Origin: Hyperoodon ampullatus
Taxonomy: Eukaryota; Chordata; Mammalia; Artiodactyla; Ziphiidae
Direction: 5' to 3'
Length of the DNA: 64,000 nucleotides
Assembly: GCA_949752795.1 (NCBI GenBank)
Contig: OX457061.1
Span: forward strand, 38,100,338-38,164,337
Each line of letters starts with the position of its first letter. The first letter of the stretch is position 1. The notes under the pieces are model-generated. The model was not told where the DNA came from. It saw nothing but the letters and a program-made list of their open reading frames with translations, and ran no database searches. Positions 1 through 11,490 of the stretch are shown here, one piece after another. The position numbers were made by a program, and so were the translations under genes.

Positions 1-95
1 AACCTCAGTAAGTTTCTTCATTTGTAAGACTGGGAATAATTTTCCACCTTTAGGATCAAAGAATACTTGGCACATAGTAGGCCCGGAGGATTAGT
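1..95 (+). repeat. MIR SINE, 3' part
   Basis: The sequence resembles the 3' half of an ancient MIR element: AACCTCAGTAAGTTTCTTCA, then a poly-purine stretch, then ACTTGGCACATAGTAGGC, the usual MIR core and tail order. It is cut by the window start and diverged. Confidence 0.5.
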
Positions 96-2590
96 AATTG
101 CTTTGAATGACTGGTCAGATTCCTATAGGTTGCTTCTCCGTTCCCTGCTGCCCCTGAGATGCCCGCCGCCCCCTCCCCACCAAGACCTGCGTAGGCCAGC
201 CAGTGTCTGGGGACCAACCTGCAGGTTAAGCTCCCCTCCAAGGGTATTCCTGAGGCTATTCCTCCAGGTCTGCCTCCGTGGGTTCCTCTTTCCCTTTGTT
301 ACAGTTCTTTGCATTCTGGGCTTTAAAGGAATCCATATGAAAAGGCTGGGATTTTTTTTTCTCCCCCTAAGTGGGATCATTTATATGGTTAGGAATTGAT
401 TCCAGAACCGGTATCTAGGTGCTCTTTGGCAAGTCCTCCCGTCATTCTTTCGGGGGGAGGGAACAGCAGCAGCTGGAGGGGAGAGACCTGGTGGGAAGAG
501 GTGAAAGGGTCTGGCCCGCTGCAGAGGCCAGAGGTGCTGTGGTTTTTCTGATAGGGATTAAGTCCGGATGTTATGAGGTCTCAGTGTGGTTTTCAATAAA
601 AGTCTGTCAGGGATTGCTTCTTTTCTATCGATATGTATTTTAAAAAATTACTAGCATGAGAAGAAAACCAGACCTGTATGGATCCAGGCCGGTAGTAAGC
701 TACTGTGATCAGGTTTCCTACTAGACTCCCAGAGGGGAAGTGAGCGTTTGATTGAAGCTACACTTGGTTCTTGACTCTCTGGGGATGCCTGCTCTGAAAC
801 AGGAGCCCTCCCTTTCTCTCCTCCCCCCCACCCCCCTTTTCCCTTCTTCCCCTAAAAGTCTTTGTGCTGAAAGAGCTTCAGTGGGCATGAGTCCCTGGTA
901 CCTCTCTAAAGAATGCCTTTCAGCCTTTGCTGACATTGTTTTGTGAACAGTGGGTTTTACCAGGCCAGCAGTTTTCCCCCCATCTTAGCTCACTATTTTA
1001 GAGGTTCGAGTATGCCCAGGATGCGCCCAACTGCAGTGCTTTCCAGTGTGTGTAGCCAGGGCCTTGCCTGTAATCTGAAGACACCTTAACCTTTGCCCTA
1101 GGTGCCCCCCCGGGGGTGGGGGTGGTGAAGGTGGGGAGAGCAAGGACAGGGGATCGTTGTTGAGGGTCTGTTTTCTCCAGCCACAGAGCTAGAGGGGTGG
1201 AGTGGGGCGAGGCCGAGAGTACGTTCCAGCCTTGGGTCTGATTTAAAACTTGGTTTAATTGGAGAAACTCTTAGGCATTTAACAGTTCTGTACAAATGCA
1301 AACTTGAAATAGCTCTAGGCCTACGTCAATTAGGAAAGAATAAATGAAGTACAGAGATGTCCAAACTATGTAAATCCTAGAGTTGTCTGCCCTCCCATAA
1401 ACACATGACAAGTGCCAAGGCATTTCCAGTCAAAACACCCATGGAACCAGCAGCCTCCATCCTTTGTATTTATTATTTTATTAACAGCATTTTACACAGC
1501 ATTTAACAAGCACAGCCTGCCTGCTTTCCACCACGGCTCTCAGCAGACTGAGGGGTGGAAAACAGATGGGGGTGGCGAGGAGTGGTCTCTAGAAGAGACT
1601 TCTAAGCTGGAGAAATCTCTTCAGATGGGCAAGGAAAAGGAACATTTGGGGTTCCTTTCTCCTGGCCCCAAAGAGAAGACAAAAGTAATGCTTTGGAGGA
1701 AGAAATCCCCTCTCCCTTCTCCGGAGGAAAGTTGTGCAGATGTGGTCTGTCTAGTCTCCACTTGGATTCCAGAAGGTGTGAAGCAGGGTCTGCTTTCCCA
1801 ACACTCTGCCCATCAGTTATTGGTGCTTTTCAAAGAATAAGTATTTGTCTGCATAAGTATTTGTCTGCTATCATTATTCTATATCCTGGTGGAAAGTTTA
1901 TAACGAAAACTAATGCCTTTCTTAAGTCATAAAATGAGCCTTGTATGATTATTTAATTAAAATCTATTTAAGGACCGATTAGGCATGTAATTTGCGCTAA
2001 TAATGACGATTATGGAAATGTTCGACTTAACCAAAAATCATAAAAGGAGACCTTTTGATCAGTGGGGCGACCACGAAGGATTCAGGGAGTTGGACGGTTT
2101 TCCGAAACACACGAGGCTTTGGGCTGCAGAAAGTGCTGAGCTGCCTAGCCTCTGGGACCACGGTAGAGAGGGCTGCAGGACCCCAGGCCTGGCCGGGGCA
2201 GGCCGACCCACACTTTGCTGAGCAGAGAAACCGACCCTGGGAGTCTGAACAACCTTTATTCCCAGCTGAGGAAATGGGGGAGGGGGCCTGGGAGGAGGAA
2301 ACTGGGAGAGAGCTGATGAACCGCACAGAACTCTGCGCGAAATGGCTGTGTTCTCTTGCTTTAACAATCAGCAGCGACACACGCGTTGCTGCCTCGGCTA
2401 GCCTTGGCTGGAGCCTGGAGGGGTGGGGGGAGGGTGGTCTCTTGTTCCGGAGAAACCTGCCAGCTGCTGGGCTTGGTGCGAAGGCAGACACAATGCTGCT
2501 GTTGTTGGTTTGATCTCTAACTGGATTGGTAGTCTGGCTTTAACTATGTGGTGAGGGGGGAATGTGAAGGCTGTTTACAGCGAGTGCAAA
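96..2590. other. GC-rich single-copy DNA, no gene recognised
   Basis: No recognisable exon or young repeat was seen. Open frames here are short, overlap on both strands and lack family motifs, as expected in GC-rich non-coding DNA. A 16-bp unit (ATAAGTATTTGTCTGC) is repeated exactly twice in tandem at 1837-1868. The segment 1980-2090 is locally AT-rich and repeat-free and could be a conserved non-coding element, but this cannot be judged without an alignment. Confidence 0.4.
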
Positions 2591-2599
2591 TAATGTGAC

Positions 2600-2860
2600 A
2601 GCTGTTGGTGCATGAGCAGCGCTGTGCCTCCTGGGCGCTCACACAAAGCGCGCACTATGCAGGCCCGCGGAGAGCTGCAGAGGTGGCCGCCCCTTGCTGG
2701 CCCGGGAGCCCTCGGATGCGCTGCGAGAGAGCCCTCGGCGGCGGCACCCGCACCCCCGCACCCCGCGACACGCATCTTTCTGGCTCCTGGGATCGTGGTG
2801 GACGTGCGCGCTGGTTGGTGTGTTGTGGTTTAGGGAACTTGTTAGGCAGAGGTGGCAGGA
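2600..2860. promoter_or_regulatory. Small CpG-rich block
   Basis: CpG dinucleotides are concentrated here (AAAGCGCGCACTATGCAGG, CTCGGCGGCGGCACCCGC, CCCCGCGACACGCATC), far above the flanks. Such clusters often mark promoters or enhancers of developmental genes. No TATA box, start codon context or splice donor ties it to a reading frame. Confidence 0.35.
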
Positions 2861-3242
2861 GAAGGCCTGCGGGGTCATGAGTGTCAACTGTCTGGAGGGG
2901 TTTGGCCGGGATCTGTTGACCTGGGGCCTCAGTGGCTTGACCGGGTTGTTAAGATTTGGGAAAATAACTTTCCGCCCTAAAGCAAGCCTGTTGGAAAGAA
3001 TGTATTATTAACTGAAGGCTTTCTGGAAATTGCAGAGGCTCTGAAGGCAGTTGTTCTTCCTCTGAAATGGCCCTGTTGTTCCGACAAGTTCAAGAGACAG
3101 GCGGCCGCTGTTTTCTATGCCCTCGGCCCTGTTTCCTGGATTGGAAACACAAGTGTGTAGGTTCAGGACCCGAAGGGGGGTGAATGGGGGTGGGGAGGGG
3201 TGCAAGTCGCCTTTTGATCACCCGCCTCCCTTTGCCTTCCCG
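2861..3242. other. Unassigned GC-rich DNA
   Basis: No gene, RNA or repeat was recognised. A NotI-type GCGGCCGC site lies at about 3102. Confidence 0.3.
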
Positions 3243-3274
3243 GTTTTTTTTTTTTTTTTTCGGTTCATCAGCTC

Positions 3275-3395
3275 TAAGAGCTTTTATTTTATTTTATTTT
3301 TTTTTATTAGTCTCTGCTTTACAACAAAGTGAATCAGTCATACATATACATCTGTTCCCACATCCCCTCCCTCCTGCGTCTCCCTCCCTCCTGCC
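3275..3395 (-). repeat. L1 3' end fragment, antisense
   Basis: TTTACAACAAAGTGAATCAG followed by TCATACATATACATCTGTTCCC matches the artiodactyl L1 3'UTR, also present at 22.6-22.7 kb in this window. The T-rich run on its left is the poly(A) tail read on the opposite strand. A near repeat of TGCCTTCCCGGTTTTT on both sides may be a target-site duplication. Confidence 0.65.
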
Positions 3396-3959
3396 TTGCC
3401 GGTTTTTAAGAGCGCACTTGCCTTTCAGCTGCAGGACCAACGGTGCTGTCTTGAGGTCTCCCCACAGCGCCATCCACTCTGTGACTTAATCAACTAAATG
3501 CCCACAGCCCGGCCTTCTCTGAGTTCCTGGTCCTCTGCCAGGCACTGCGGGGAGGCGCCAGGGTGGGAGGGAGAACAGTTGGTGGGTGGCAGCAATACCC
3601 CGCTGGGCCGGTCCAAGCTGGCGGGCTCAGGATGGTCCAGAAGATGGGCCTGCCCCTGGGCTGTCCTGGGGCAAGCTGGGTGTAAGCACCACTCCCCCCA
3701 ACCTCAAGGTTGAAGGCTTCCGCAGCCCTGGCCCCCGGGCTTTGGAGGATCATTTAGAGCTGACTTAATTCTATATCCTGCCCTTCTGTGTGACTTCGGC
3801 CCCTGAGTGTACAGCTTGCAGGATATCTGCAAATTATGGGTCCACCTCCGCTCCCCCCCGCCCCCACATCTACTCTCTGAGTTATAATGTGGACTTCTAC
3901 ATCTAGTTGGGTTCCCTAGTGGGGAGCTGGGAGATGCTTCTAGAATGATACATGAACTT
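3396..3959. other. Unassigned GC-rich DNA
   Basis: Nothing recognised beyond short open frames on both strands. Confidence 0.3.
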
Positions 3960-4400
3960 CGGTGCCAGTTCTATAAATTGGTCTCTTTTTATGACGTGTG
4001 CCATTTTCTGTAGGAATGTTGCTTGCAAAACGAGTTCCGCCTTGGAGGAAAGGCGGAAAGATAAACAAGCCTGCAACGCCAAAGCGCTGGCAGTCTTTGC
4101 CTCCTTCCAGCTCTCTTAAAGTAGCCGGGCTGCATTTCCAGGATTAGACTCGTGCTTGTGAAGAGGGACTCTGGTTGGCTTTTTTTTCCCCCGAAGCAAA
4201 TGCAAATTAGAGAAAAATAATTTTCTTTCAACGATATGCAACGTATTAGTCACTTGTTATCGTGCTCCGAGGCAGGCCTCATTTGCGCGTCTGCCAGCTC
4301 GCTCACACCTGCTCGGCGCTGTTTGGGGCATTTTAACCTTGGTGGTGTCGTGTCTGGTCCCACGGATCAAGGAGGAGTAATTAAGCTCTGAAGAGCTAGA
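3960..4400. promoter_or_regulatory. Candidate non-coding regulatory element
   Basis: This repeat-free stretch of intermediate composition combines homeodomain-type cores (GAGTAATTAAGC at about 4375), an E-box-like CACACCTGCTC at about 4304, and octamer-like ATGCAAATTAG at about 4199. The motif mix resembles developmental enhancers lying near CpG islands. The call is inference from motif density only. Confidence 0.2.
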
Positions 4401-5049
4401 AAAATTCACGGGCCCCCCCGTCTACCGCAGTTTTCCCACAGCTTGCTTTGGGGTGTTCCGGGTTCCAAGATGAACAGACGTGGGGTTCCTATTGTTCCTC
4501 GTAAAGAAAGTGGGAGCCCCTGTCCTCCTCTGACCCTCATCCCCAGCCTTCCCAGGACTCCCAGGCTGCACACAATCAGCAGGGAAGCCGGGTGCAGATC
4601 ACAGGACCTTGTGTTTTATGCATGTTTTATTCGTAAAAAGTTCCTTTGTGCTTCCTGTGTGTACTAATGATAGCTGTCGTTAATAGCTTTCTGGTACAGC
4701 TTGTTCCTTGTGGGGGGAGGAGTTTGCAGTGAGTTCACTTTATTTCTACAAAGCCCTGATGGAGGCTGCAGTGCAGTGACACCCCCTCTAGAGTTGTGGT
4801 CTATGGATCGTTTATTCTGGATTTGCCTCCAGGTTGCGTAGACTCCAAGTGGGAACCCAGCCTGTAGGGACCAGACCCGAGGGGGTGTGGAGGGTGGGTT
4901 GGCGGGGAGGAGAGGAGTAAGGTTGATTAATTGCATTCAACCTAGGTTTCCTGTCCTGGGCTGCTGCCTCCTGTTGAGGGACACCAGCTTCCAAATGGGG
5001 CCCCCCTTGCATACACGCGTGGTTGTGTGTGGCACAACCGTGAAAGAAA
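4401..5049. other. Unassigned flank of CpG island
   Basis: No exon, repeat or RNA gene recognised. CpG frequency rises towards the right end. Confidence 0.3.
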
Positions 5050-5737
5050 GTGAAAGGAACAAAAAGCCGAGGCCTGGCGTCGGGAGGGGGGGTTGGCGGG
5101 GGGAAGGGGAGGTGTCTGAGGTTGGTCCAAGAGCTGACGGGGGGCCACGGCTCTGTTTTTGGGAAAGGGGGTGTGTGGCGGGCAGCCCCGGTTTGGCAGC
5201 GGCTCTCCCGGTCGATCCTTGCTGGTGCCCCCCTCCCCAAGTCCCCGAACCCCTTTTTACAGTTGGCTACACCTGGCTTGCATCTTTGAATCGGGGAAGG
5301 TGGGGGAGACGTCCACGGAGAGAACACTCCAGACTGGCCGAAGGGAGCGCAGGACGATGGGCCGGAGCGGTCTCCAGTCAGTGCCCACTCCCCTGGGGCG
5401 CGCCGCCGCACATCCTGGGTTCTCCGTGCGCCCACCCAAAGTTGCTTTTTGTCAGAGCTTCAGCGGCAGGCGCCTGGGAAGGGGGAGCCCAGAGGAGCGC
5501 GCGGGCGGGGTGAGCTGGGGTCGGGGTGAGCTGGGGTCGGGGTCTGGCCGAGAGAGCCGGGGGTCCTGGAAGGTCGGGCGGGGGGTGCGTGTGGGGGGGC
5601 GGCCCCGCGCGGGGACCTGGCGGAGGAGGGGCGAGGAGCCTGCGGCAGCGCGGGTGTGTGTGGTGGGAGAGAAAATCCCTTTGTTGCCAACCGATCCGTG
5701 CTCGGGGCTGAGGCGGGGGAGGGGGCGCCCCTCCCCC

Positions 5738-5776
<39 letters not shown>

Positions 5777-6000
5777 TGCGGGCCAAGTTCACTCCCGACT
5801 GACCCGAGTGGCTCGCGGCGCTATCCTGGTGCCCTGGGAGGAGGCAGGGAAGGTTCTGGTTGCTCAAAAGGTCAGGGCCAGCCGCGTGAGTTTCCCGTCC
5901 CCGACCCCGTCACACCCGCACTCCTGCTGCGCAGCTCTGTTACTAATGAAAAACTTGGGTCGTGAGTGGGGACGCCTCTGGAGGCGGCGACAGCCATGAC
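5050..6000. promoter_or_regulatory. CpG island, probable promoter
   Basis: About 0.95 kb of very GC-rich DNA with dense CpG, including GGCGGGGTGAGC, CGGCCCCGCGCGGGGAC and a CGC triplet run. Long open frames exist on both strands because stop codons are rare here; they encode low-complexity Arg/Gly/Pro-rich peptides and are not credible proteins. A splice-donor-like GTGAGT at about 5886 on the plus strand could end a non-coding first exon. A 16-bp unit (GGGGTGAGCTGGGGTC) is tandemly repeated at about 5507-5540. The gene served is unknown; it may lie to the left, beyond the window. Confidence 0.6.
5741..5776 (+). repeat. CGC/GCC triplet repeat, about 12 units
   Basis: An uninterrupted CGC run of about 36 bases inside the CpG island. 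GCC/CGG runs are typical of 5' untranslated regions of CpG-island genes and are often polymorphic. Confidence 0.95.
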
Positions 6001-6609
6001 TTGGAGTGTGCCAAGAGACAGCGCCTGGGCAGGCTGGATCACTTCTCCCACCCCCCACTCCCCCCCAGCACCCATGCCCGGCTGCAGGACCCAGTCGGGC
6101 GACCTCCTTCAGCCACACCCCAGGAAGCCTGCGACCCTCCCCCCAACCTGGGGGCATCCTTGGGGTTCCCCTCTCCCCACTGCTACACATACTGGGGAAA
6201 ACATCCCAGGAGGACTTGCCCCAACGCTGCACACCCTGGACCGCTTTTTCTCATCTCCCACCTCCTCGCGGCCCCCAGTGCTAAAATAGGAACTTCTTCA
6301 TCCCTCCCTTCCTTGACGCCAGTAGAGAAGTGCCTGTGTGTGACTCAGTCTGCGCTTGGAGCAGTCCCAGGAAGGGTTCCCGCGCCATGAGCTTTGGGCT
6401 TCCATGAAAGCCACACACTCTTCAGAAGGTCACCCCTCCCTGGCCCCCTCTGTGTCCCTGCCTCAGCCTTCCCTCTGCCGCAAGGAAACTATGTAGCCAT
6501 TCTGGGGTTTGTTTGTTACGTAGAATGTTTAGTGGCGTCAGATGCTGTTTAATGGGTTAGATGTGGCCTGCACCAGCTATCGCCAGGCAGAACTCAAGTC
6601 CATAGTGCA
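6001..6609. other. Unassigned GC-rich DNA
   Basis: C-rich tract downstream of the CpG island, with no recognisable exon or repeat. Confidence 0.3.
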
Positions 6610-6740
6610 GTTTAATCCTCTGGAAAACACGGTGCCAAATATTTACAGATGAGGGGGCCAGAGTTGAAGAGGTGCGGCCACCTGCCCAGAGACACGCCGT
6701 GGATGAGAGTGGGAGCTGGGAGGCTGTGGTGACTAAGCGT
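6610..6740 (-). repeat. MIR SINE fragment, antisense
   Basis: TTTACAGATGAGGGGGCCAG, followed by CACCTGCCCAGAGACACGCC and GGATGAGAGTGGGAGCTGGG, keeps the order of the reverse MIR core (ACAGATGAGGAAACTGAGGC ... CTTGCCCAAGGTCACAC). It is strongly diverged. Confidence 0.4.
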
Positions 6741-8559
6741 GCGCGCGCGTGTCCTCCACAGAGAACCAGCCATGCCCGTGCAGTGAGACACACCCCTTCC
6801 CCGAAGAGGTCCCCAGCCTACGGAGGATCGTGGCACATGGCATGCTGGCTGGGAGCCCTGCCGTCTGCCCGGCCTTCTGAGCCGGAAGCTCCCCAAAACC
6901 CGTCCAGGTCTTCTTGGTCACTAACTGGATAAGTGCCTGATGCGGCATGGGGTGCCTAGAGAGTGAGGCTCTAGGAAGGGGCACCGTTAGTATTGGAGTG
7001 GAGTTGGGATGGTTTGGTGGCGCTGCTTCCCATTCCGTCGTTGTCACTTGACAAGCGTGCTGTGCAGACTTGAACCAATCCATCAGCGCCTCAAGGGCGG
7101 AGGCAGTGGAAAGTGGCCCGGTGCCAGGAGGAGCTGGGGTGGAGAGAAAGGAGAGGTGCCAGGAGTGGCCTGGTGCTGCCTTCCTCCCTGCGCTCACGCC
7201 AGCCTCTCACGGCCACTGCTCCTTCTTTTGCAACCTGTTTGTTGCCTGCCAAGGGAAGTTGCCTTTAAAGAAAAAAAACAAAACAAACGTTCTCTCCTTC
7301 TCCTCATTCCATAATGGTGTCTTCATGGCAGGAATCGGCAGAACGGTGGTGGGTGCATCTGGGGACCCGTGTGTCCCCTCGTGTCTTTTCATAGAGGGCC
7401 AAGGTGCCCTCGCTCAGGGATGCCGAGGTTGGGGTGACAGCTCCTAATCTTGGTCCCTCTGACCTCTTTCTGCCAATCAGGCTCTTCTCCCCAGCGTCCA
7501 GGCCAAGCTCGGATGCTAATCATAACTCTTGGCTCCCGGACCAGATGACTGCCCAAGTCTGTCGAGGGAGACTCAAGCTCTCCTGTGCTTGCCCCGAGGG
7601 CCAGACCGAAAGCCGGAGACCACGCGGCGAGTCTGCGTTTTGCAAGCCGGGTCTCTCTCAGGCCTGGGTGTTCAGCGGGCAGCCACCACAATTCCTGGTC
7701 TGTTCTTCAGAAACCAGACGCTCCTCCGTCTCCCCGGCTGACCCCTTCTCTTGGCCACCTTCCCTCTTCATCCCTATCCCACATCCTTGCCCCCTTCTCT
7801 CCACTGCTGGAAGAAAGGGTTAAAACCCAGAGCCAAGGTGTAGCTTAGCAGCTCCCACTGGAAACAGGTTGGTGCTTGTAAAGTGCTTTTCATGACTTAC
7901 TTCACACATCTTGGCACTTCCAGAAGCATCACCCACCTGTGGAAGAAAAGCGGGGTGGGGGGTCGTTGAGAAATAAGGGCAGATGAGCCTCTTATATACA
8001 GCAGCAAAGCGCCTGCTCTGTCTGCCATCTAAATCACGTCATTTGCCCCCTGCAGCATGACCCACAGCCAAGGGTCAGGGAAGTCACTTTTGAAGAACTT
8101 TTCCTTGGAGGTTAAAAAAGAAGAAGAAAGTAAGAAAGACCCCCAACTATTTCAATAGCCGCTTCTAGAAGAGGAATGGGGTGAGCGTGGCGGTGTCTCT
8201 GACCCTATCTCTGTGTCCCTTGCGCCCAAGATCCCCTTAGTTAGTTCTACATCCCAGAGAGATGGGGGTGGGCCCGTTCTTCAGGGATGGTGGGGTGTAC
8301 GCAGTACGGCCTTTGCCCAGGATGAGGGTGTTCCTGCCCAGGATTTGGGCTGTCACTCTGGAGAAGGGCCTCACGCCAGGCAGGGCCCCCGGCTCCTTGG
8401 CCCTTTCCGCTCAGGTCCATCTTTGGCCCAGAACCTGAAGAGTTAAAAGTCTTTAGCTCGTTGCAATGAAATTATGGCTGGCAGTGGTGCCGCTGTTTGT
8501 TCAACAGACCACTTTTAAACAGTTCACAAAACAGTTCATGGGGCAGCTAAAGATTGTAA
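6741..8559. other. Unassigned GC-rich single-copy DNA
   Basis: No gene recognised. The 80-150 codon frames overlap on both strands and contain no family motif. The stretch at 7860-7925 resembles a very old MIR core but is too diverged to call. Confidence 0.35.
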
Positions 8560-8603
8560 GTGTGTGTGTGTGTGGGTGTGTGTGTGTGGGTGTGTGTGGG
8601 TGT
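8560..8603 (+). repeat. (GT)n microsatellite with GGGT interruptions
   Basis: Runs of TG are broken three times by an extra G, giving TGTGTGGG units. Confidence 0.9.
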
Positions 8604-9800
8604 AGTCAGCAGGATCCAGTACTGAGCCTTGCCCCTCCTCCTCTTGTTTCTCCACCGCCAGCCCCCCGCCCCACCCCGCCCCCACTCCTGTGACACCGGA
8701 CCACGCTCGGGGCCTCAACCCTCCATCTGACCCTGTGCACGTAAGAACACTTCATCCTGACACTGGGTGTTATTTATCTGTGCAGCGTTAATATTGAAAA
8801 CCCCACCAGACAAGACCTGCAAGGGCGGGGAGAGGCTTTGAAAGCACCCCGTGGTCCCAGGTGTCTCTAAACTGCATTCCCCTCTCATGCTAAGTCCAGG
8901 CCGCCCTTTCTAAAGAAAAGCCCTTTCAAGGGAAGGGGGCTGCTGGCCCTCTTTGAGGGGAGGGGAGAGGGCTCAGTAGGATGATTGTGGCAGCGGCCTT
9001 TCTGTTTCCTCAGTCAGGTGCTCAGAGGTCCTTGTCCCAAGGTGACAACTAAAGGAGACATGTAAGAGGCAGCTTGTGTAAGTTTTGAAGACTGGAGCAC
9101 CAGAAGATTGGGGCTTCGAGGGCACACACGCTTCGTCCCTCATCCTTTTCTTAAGGGTTTGATGGAGTGACCCTTTGGCTTCTGGTATAATGTCCAAATT
9201 TCATCATGACACCCAGCCAAGGGGTGGCATGGTGTGGTCCTCCCGCTGCAGCCACGGCCAGGACACTTTCACCGAGGAATGTTTCTCCTCCACCTTTTAG
9301 ATGAGGCTTCCCTGGACATCTTCCTTTTGGTCTTCCTTTTGTTAGAAGGGTCTGCAGGGGTTAGGGAGGGGACACTTTGTTGAACGTGCCTTCTGGTCGG
9401 CCCTGCACTAGTGGTGGCCTGCCCCCAACTTGATTTGTATGTTCGAAACACGGAAGAACAGCCCGTGAGCCCCTCACAGAACCTTCCTTGATGCCCAAGT
9501 CCATCTGAGTCCGCCTTTTCGGGGCACTGTGGCCAGCCACTGGAAATGCCCCAGTCTGTCTAAAGAAAGGGACGCGTTCTAAAGAAATAGCTTCTCTAGA
9601 ATCCCGCCAGGCCGGACACAACTGGGGGATCCCTGCCTCTCCTCCAGCTTCATCGTTGAGCTCTAACTACGTGCCGTGTGTCTGCGGCGTGGGGCTCTTG
9701 ATTAACAGACGGTGTTCTCTTCTGTATAGGGGCCGACGGGGCATGCTGGTGGACAAAAGCCTGTGTTAGGACAAAGAAATGCAGAGGAATAGCCTGGCTG
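8604..9800. other. Unassigned GC-rich DNA up to the composition boundary
   Basis: No exon, RNA or repeat recognised. GC content falls sharply at the right end (see findings). Confidence 0.3.
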
Positions 9801-9801
9801 G

Positions 9802-9842
9802 CTTTGGGATTCATAACATATCTTTGGGCTCATAACATATCT
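9802..9842 (+). repeat. 20-bp tandem duplication at composition boundary
   Basis: CTTTGGGATTCATAACATAT is followed at once by CTTTGGGCTCATAACATAT, a tandem pair differing by one base and one gap. It sits where GC-rich DNA gives way to AT-rich DNA. Confidence 0.85.
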
Positions 9843-11399
9843 AACAAGATATAGCAATCTTTTTTGATTTTTTTGAAGTTTAAACAAATAGTGTACTCTG
9901 CATGAATTTTGTCTTTCAACTGAATCATTCTACTGTGGAATTTATGATGCTATAGTACTAGTTTACGAAGAAAGTGTAGTAGGCTTCACATATCTCCATA
10001 TCTTATATTGATAGCATTTAAATTCTAATACCAAACTGTTATTGTTTCATAAACTAGGAGAAAATTGCGCTGGTAACAAGCAGGAGAAGCTGGCAGAAAC
10101 AATAGATTTTCTACTCTTTGCTTTCTATTGTTTGTAAGCCTAGTTACCCTAGTTGACCAGTTAATGACACCACATAATGAAATTTTCCTGACTGCTAATT
10201 AATTAGCTCTAATTTCATTAGCTTTGTTACTGCTAAGGCTTCCACTAATTCTATGTGTGAATGTCTTCTTACCCTACTCATCCTATTTTCCTCTTTGAGC
10301 TTCCTCATATGTAGAGAACCCATTTGATTGACTTAAGAGTCAGAAGATACTTATAATCAGAGAAAAAGCAAAAAAAGAATGACTATAATGCCAACTAGTA
10401 TAACTATTAATTAGAACTTATGTTTTGAGGATTTTCAGACAGAAGAGGGGTAGAAATGATAATAGTTTAGTTTTAGGAAAGCTGTAGTACACAAATAGAA
10501 CCCCAAATCACACCACAGATAATTTTGCAGGAATTTAATATATCTGATATACACTCAATTTGTGCCCATGAATGGTGAGCAAATAGAAGTAAAGGAGAAT
10601 CACATAATTACATTTCTGGACAAATCAGGTTATCAGAATGATGCAATAATGGCAGTTTACCTCAATCACTTCTTAGACTTTCTTATTTACTATGCTAAAT
10701 GTTAAATGAGATTTCTGAGTAAAAGCATTACAATGACTTCAGCATTATGGGACATGAAACACAGTGAGAACTCAGAGCAGGGAAGGAAATAAGTAAGGTA
10801 AGAAGGAAAAAGAAAGAGCTGAAAGATGTACTACTTGGCTGTCAGGTGTTAGGAGAGTTTATTTGTGCTTTTTCTTAATCTTCATAACGCTCTTGTCAGA
10901 ATGGTAGTAACATACCCATTTTTTTAGATGAGCGACCTTTAACTGTAGGTTGCACTTGATTGTCTGCCAGGTTTTCAAGTCTGTGATGGGGACAGTAATG
11001 TCAGAAATTTCAATCCCAGTCAAATCAAGACCTGGTAGAAACACCATTATGGAAGTGCATAGTTTTGACCCAAATTTGACCACATTAAAATGTTGTTCTT
11101 TCTTCTCCAGGATGATAGTCTGTATTTCAAGAAGAATTCTAATTCTTGCCTGATAACAATTTCTCTGAGTTCTTTGTGCCAACTAAAGCCTTTGATTGAT
11201 TTTCGTATCAGCAAATCCCTGGAATTATATGCAAAATGCTATGAATAGTTATCTAATTATTTACTATATATTATTATATTATTACTATAACATACTATCT
11301 AATTATTTTTAGCAAAAGGATGCAGAGCCGTTATCAGATTCTCAAAACTCAATCAGATTATCTAAGAGTTTACATTAAATGAGGTAATGAATGCCCTCC
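9843..11399. other. AT-rich unassigned DNA
   Basis: No gene recognised. A 107-codon antisense frame at 10859-11182 has no recognised family, and its start overlaps a possible old MIR piece at about 10870-10950 (TTAATCTTCATAACGCTCTT, then TTTTTTTAGATGAGCGACC). Confidence 0.35.
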
Positions 11400-11441
11400 C
11401 ACAGTGAGAGGCCCGCGTACAGCAAAAAAAAAAAAAAAAAT
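11400..11441 (+). repeat. CHR SINE, 3' end remnant
   Basis: CAGTGAGAGGCCCGCGTACAGC followed by about 17 A is the last part of the CHR SINE found in full elsewhere in this window. The copy is 5'-truncated. Confidence 0.85.
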
Positions 11442-11490
11442 CTTGTCAAGAAACCCAATTTGATATATTTATGCTAAAATATAAATGAAA

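Noticed and set aside
5159..5965. 268-codon plus-strand frame and several 60-208 codon frames on both strands in the CpG island
   Set aside because: Low-complexity Arg/Gly/Pro composition, caused by GC-rich DNA with few stops; the CGC run alone gives a run of arginines. No domain and no start context.
10859..11182. 107-codon antisense frame
   Set aside because: No recognised family; part overlaps a possible old MIR, and AT-rich DNA around it has frequent stops.
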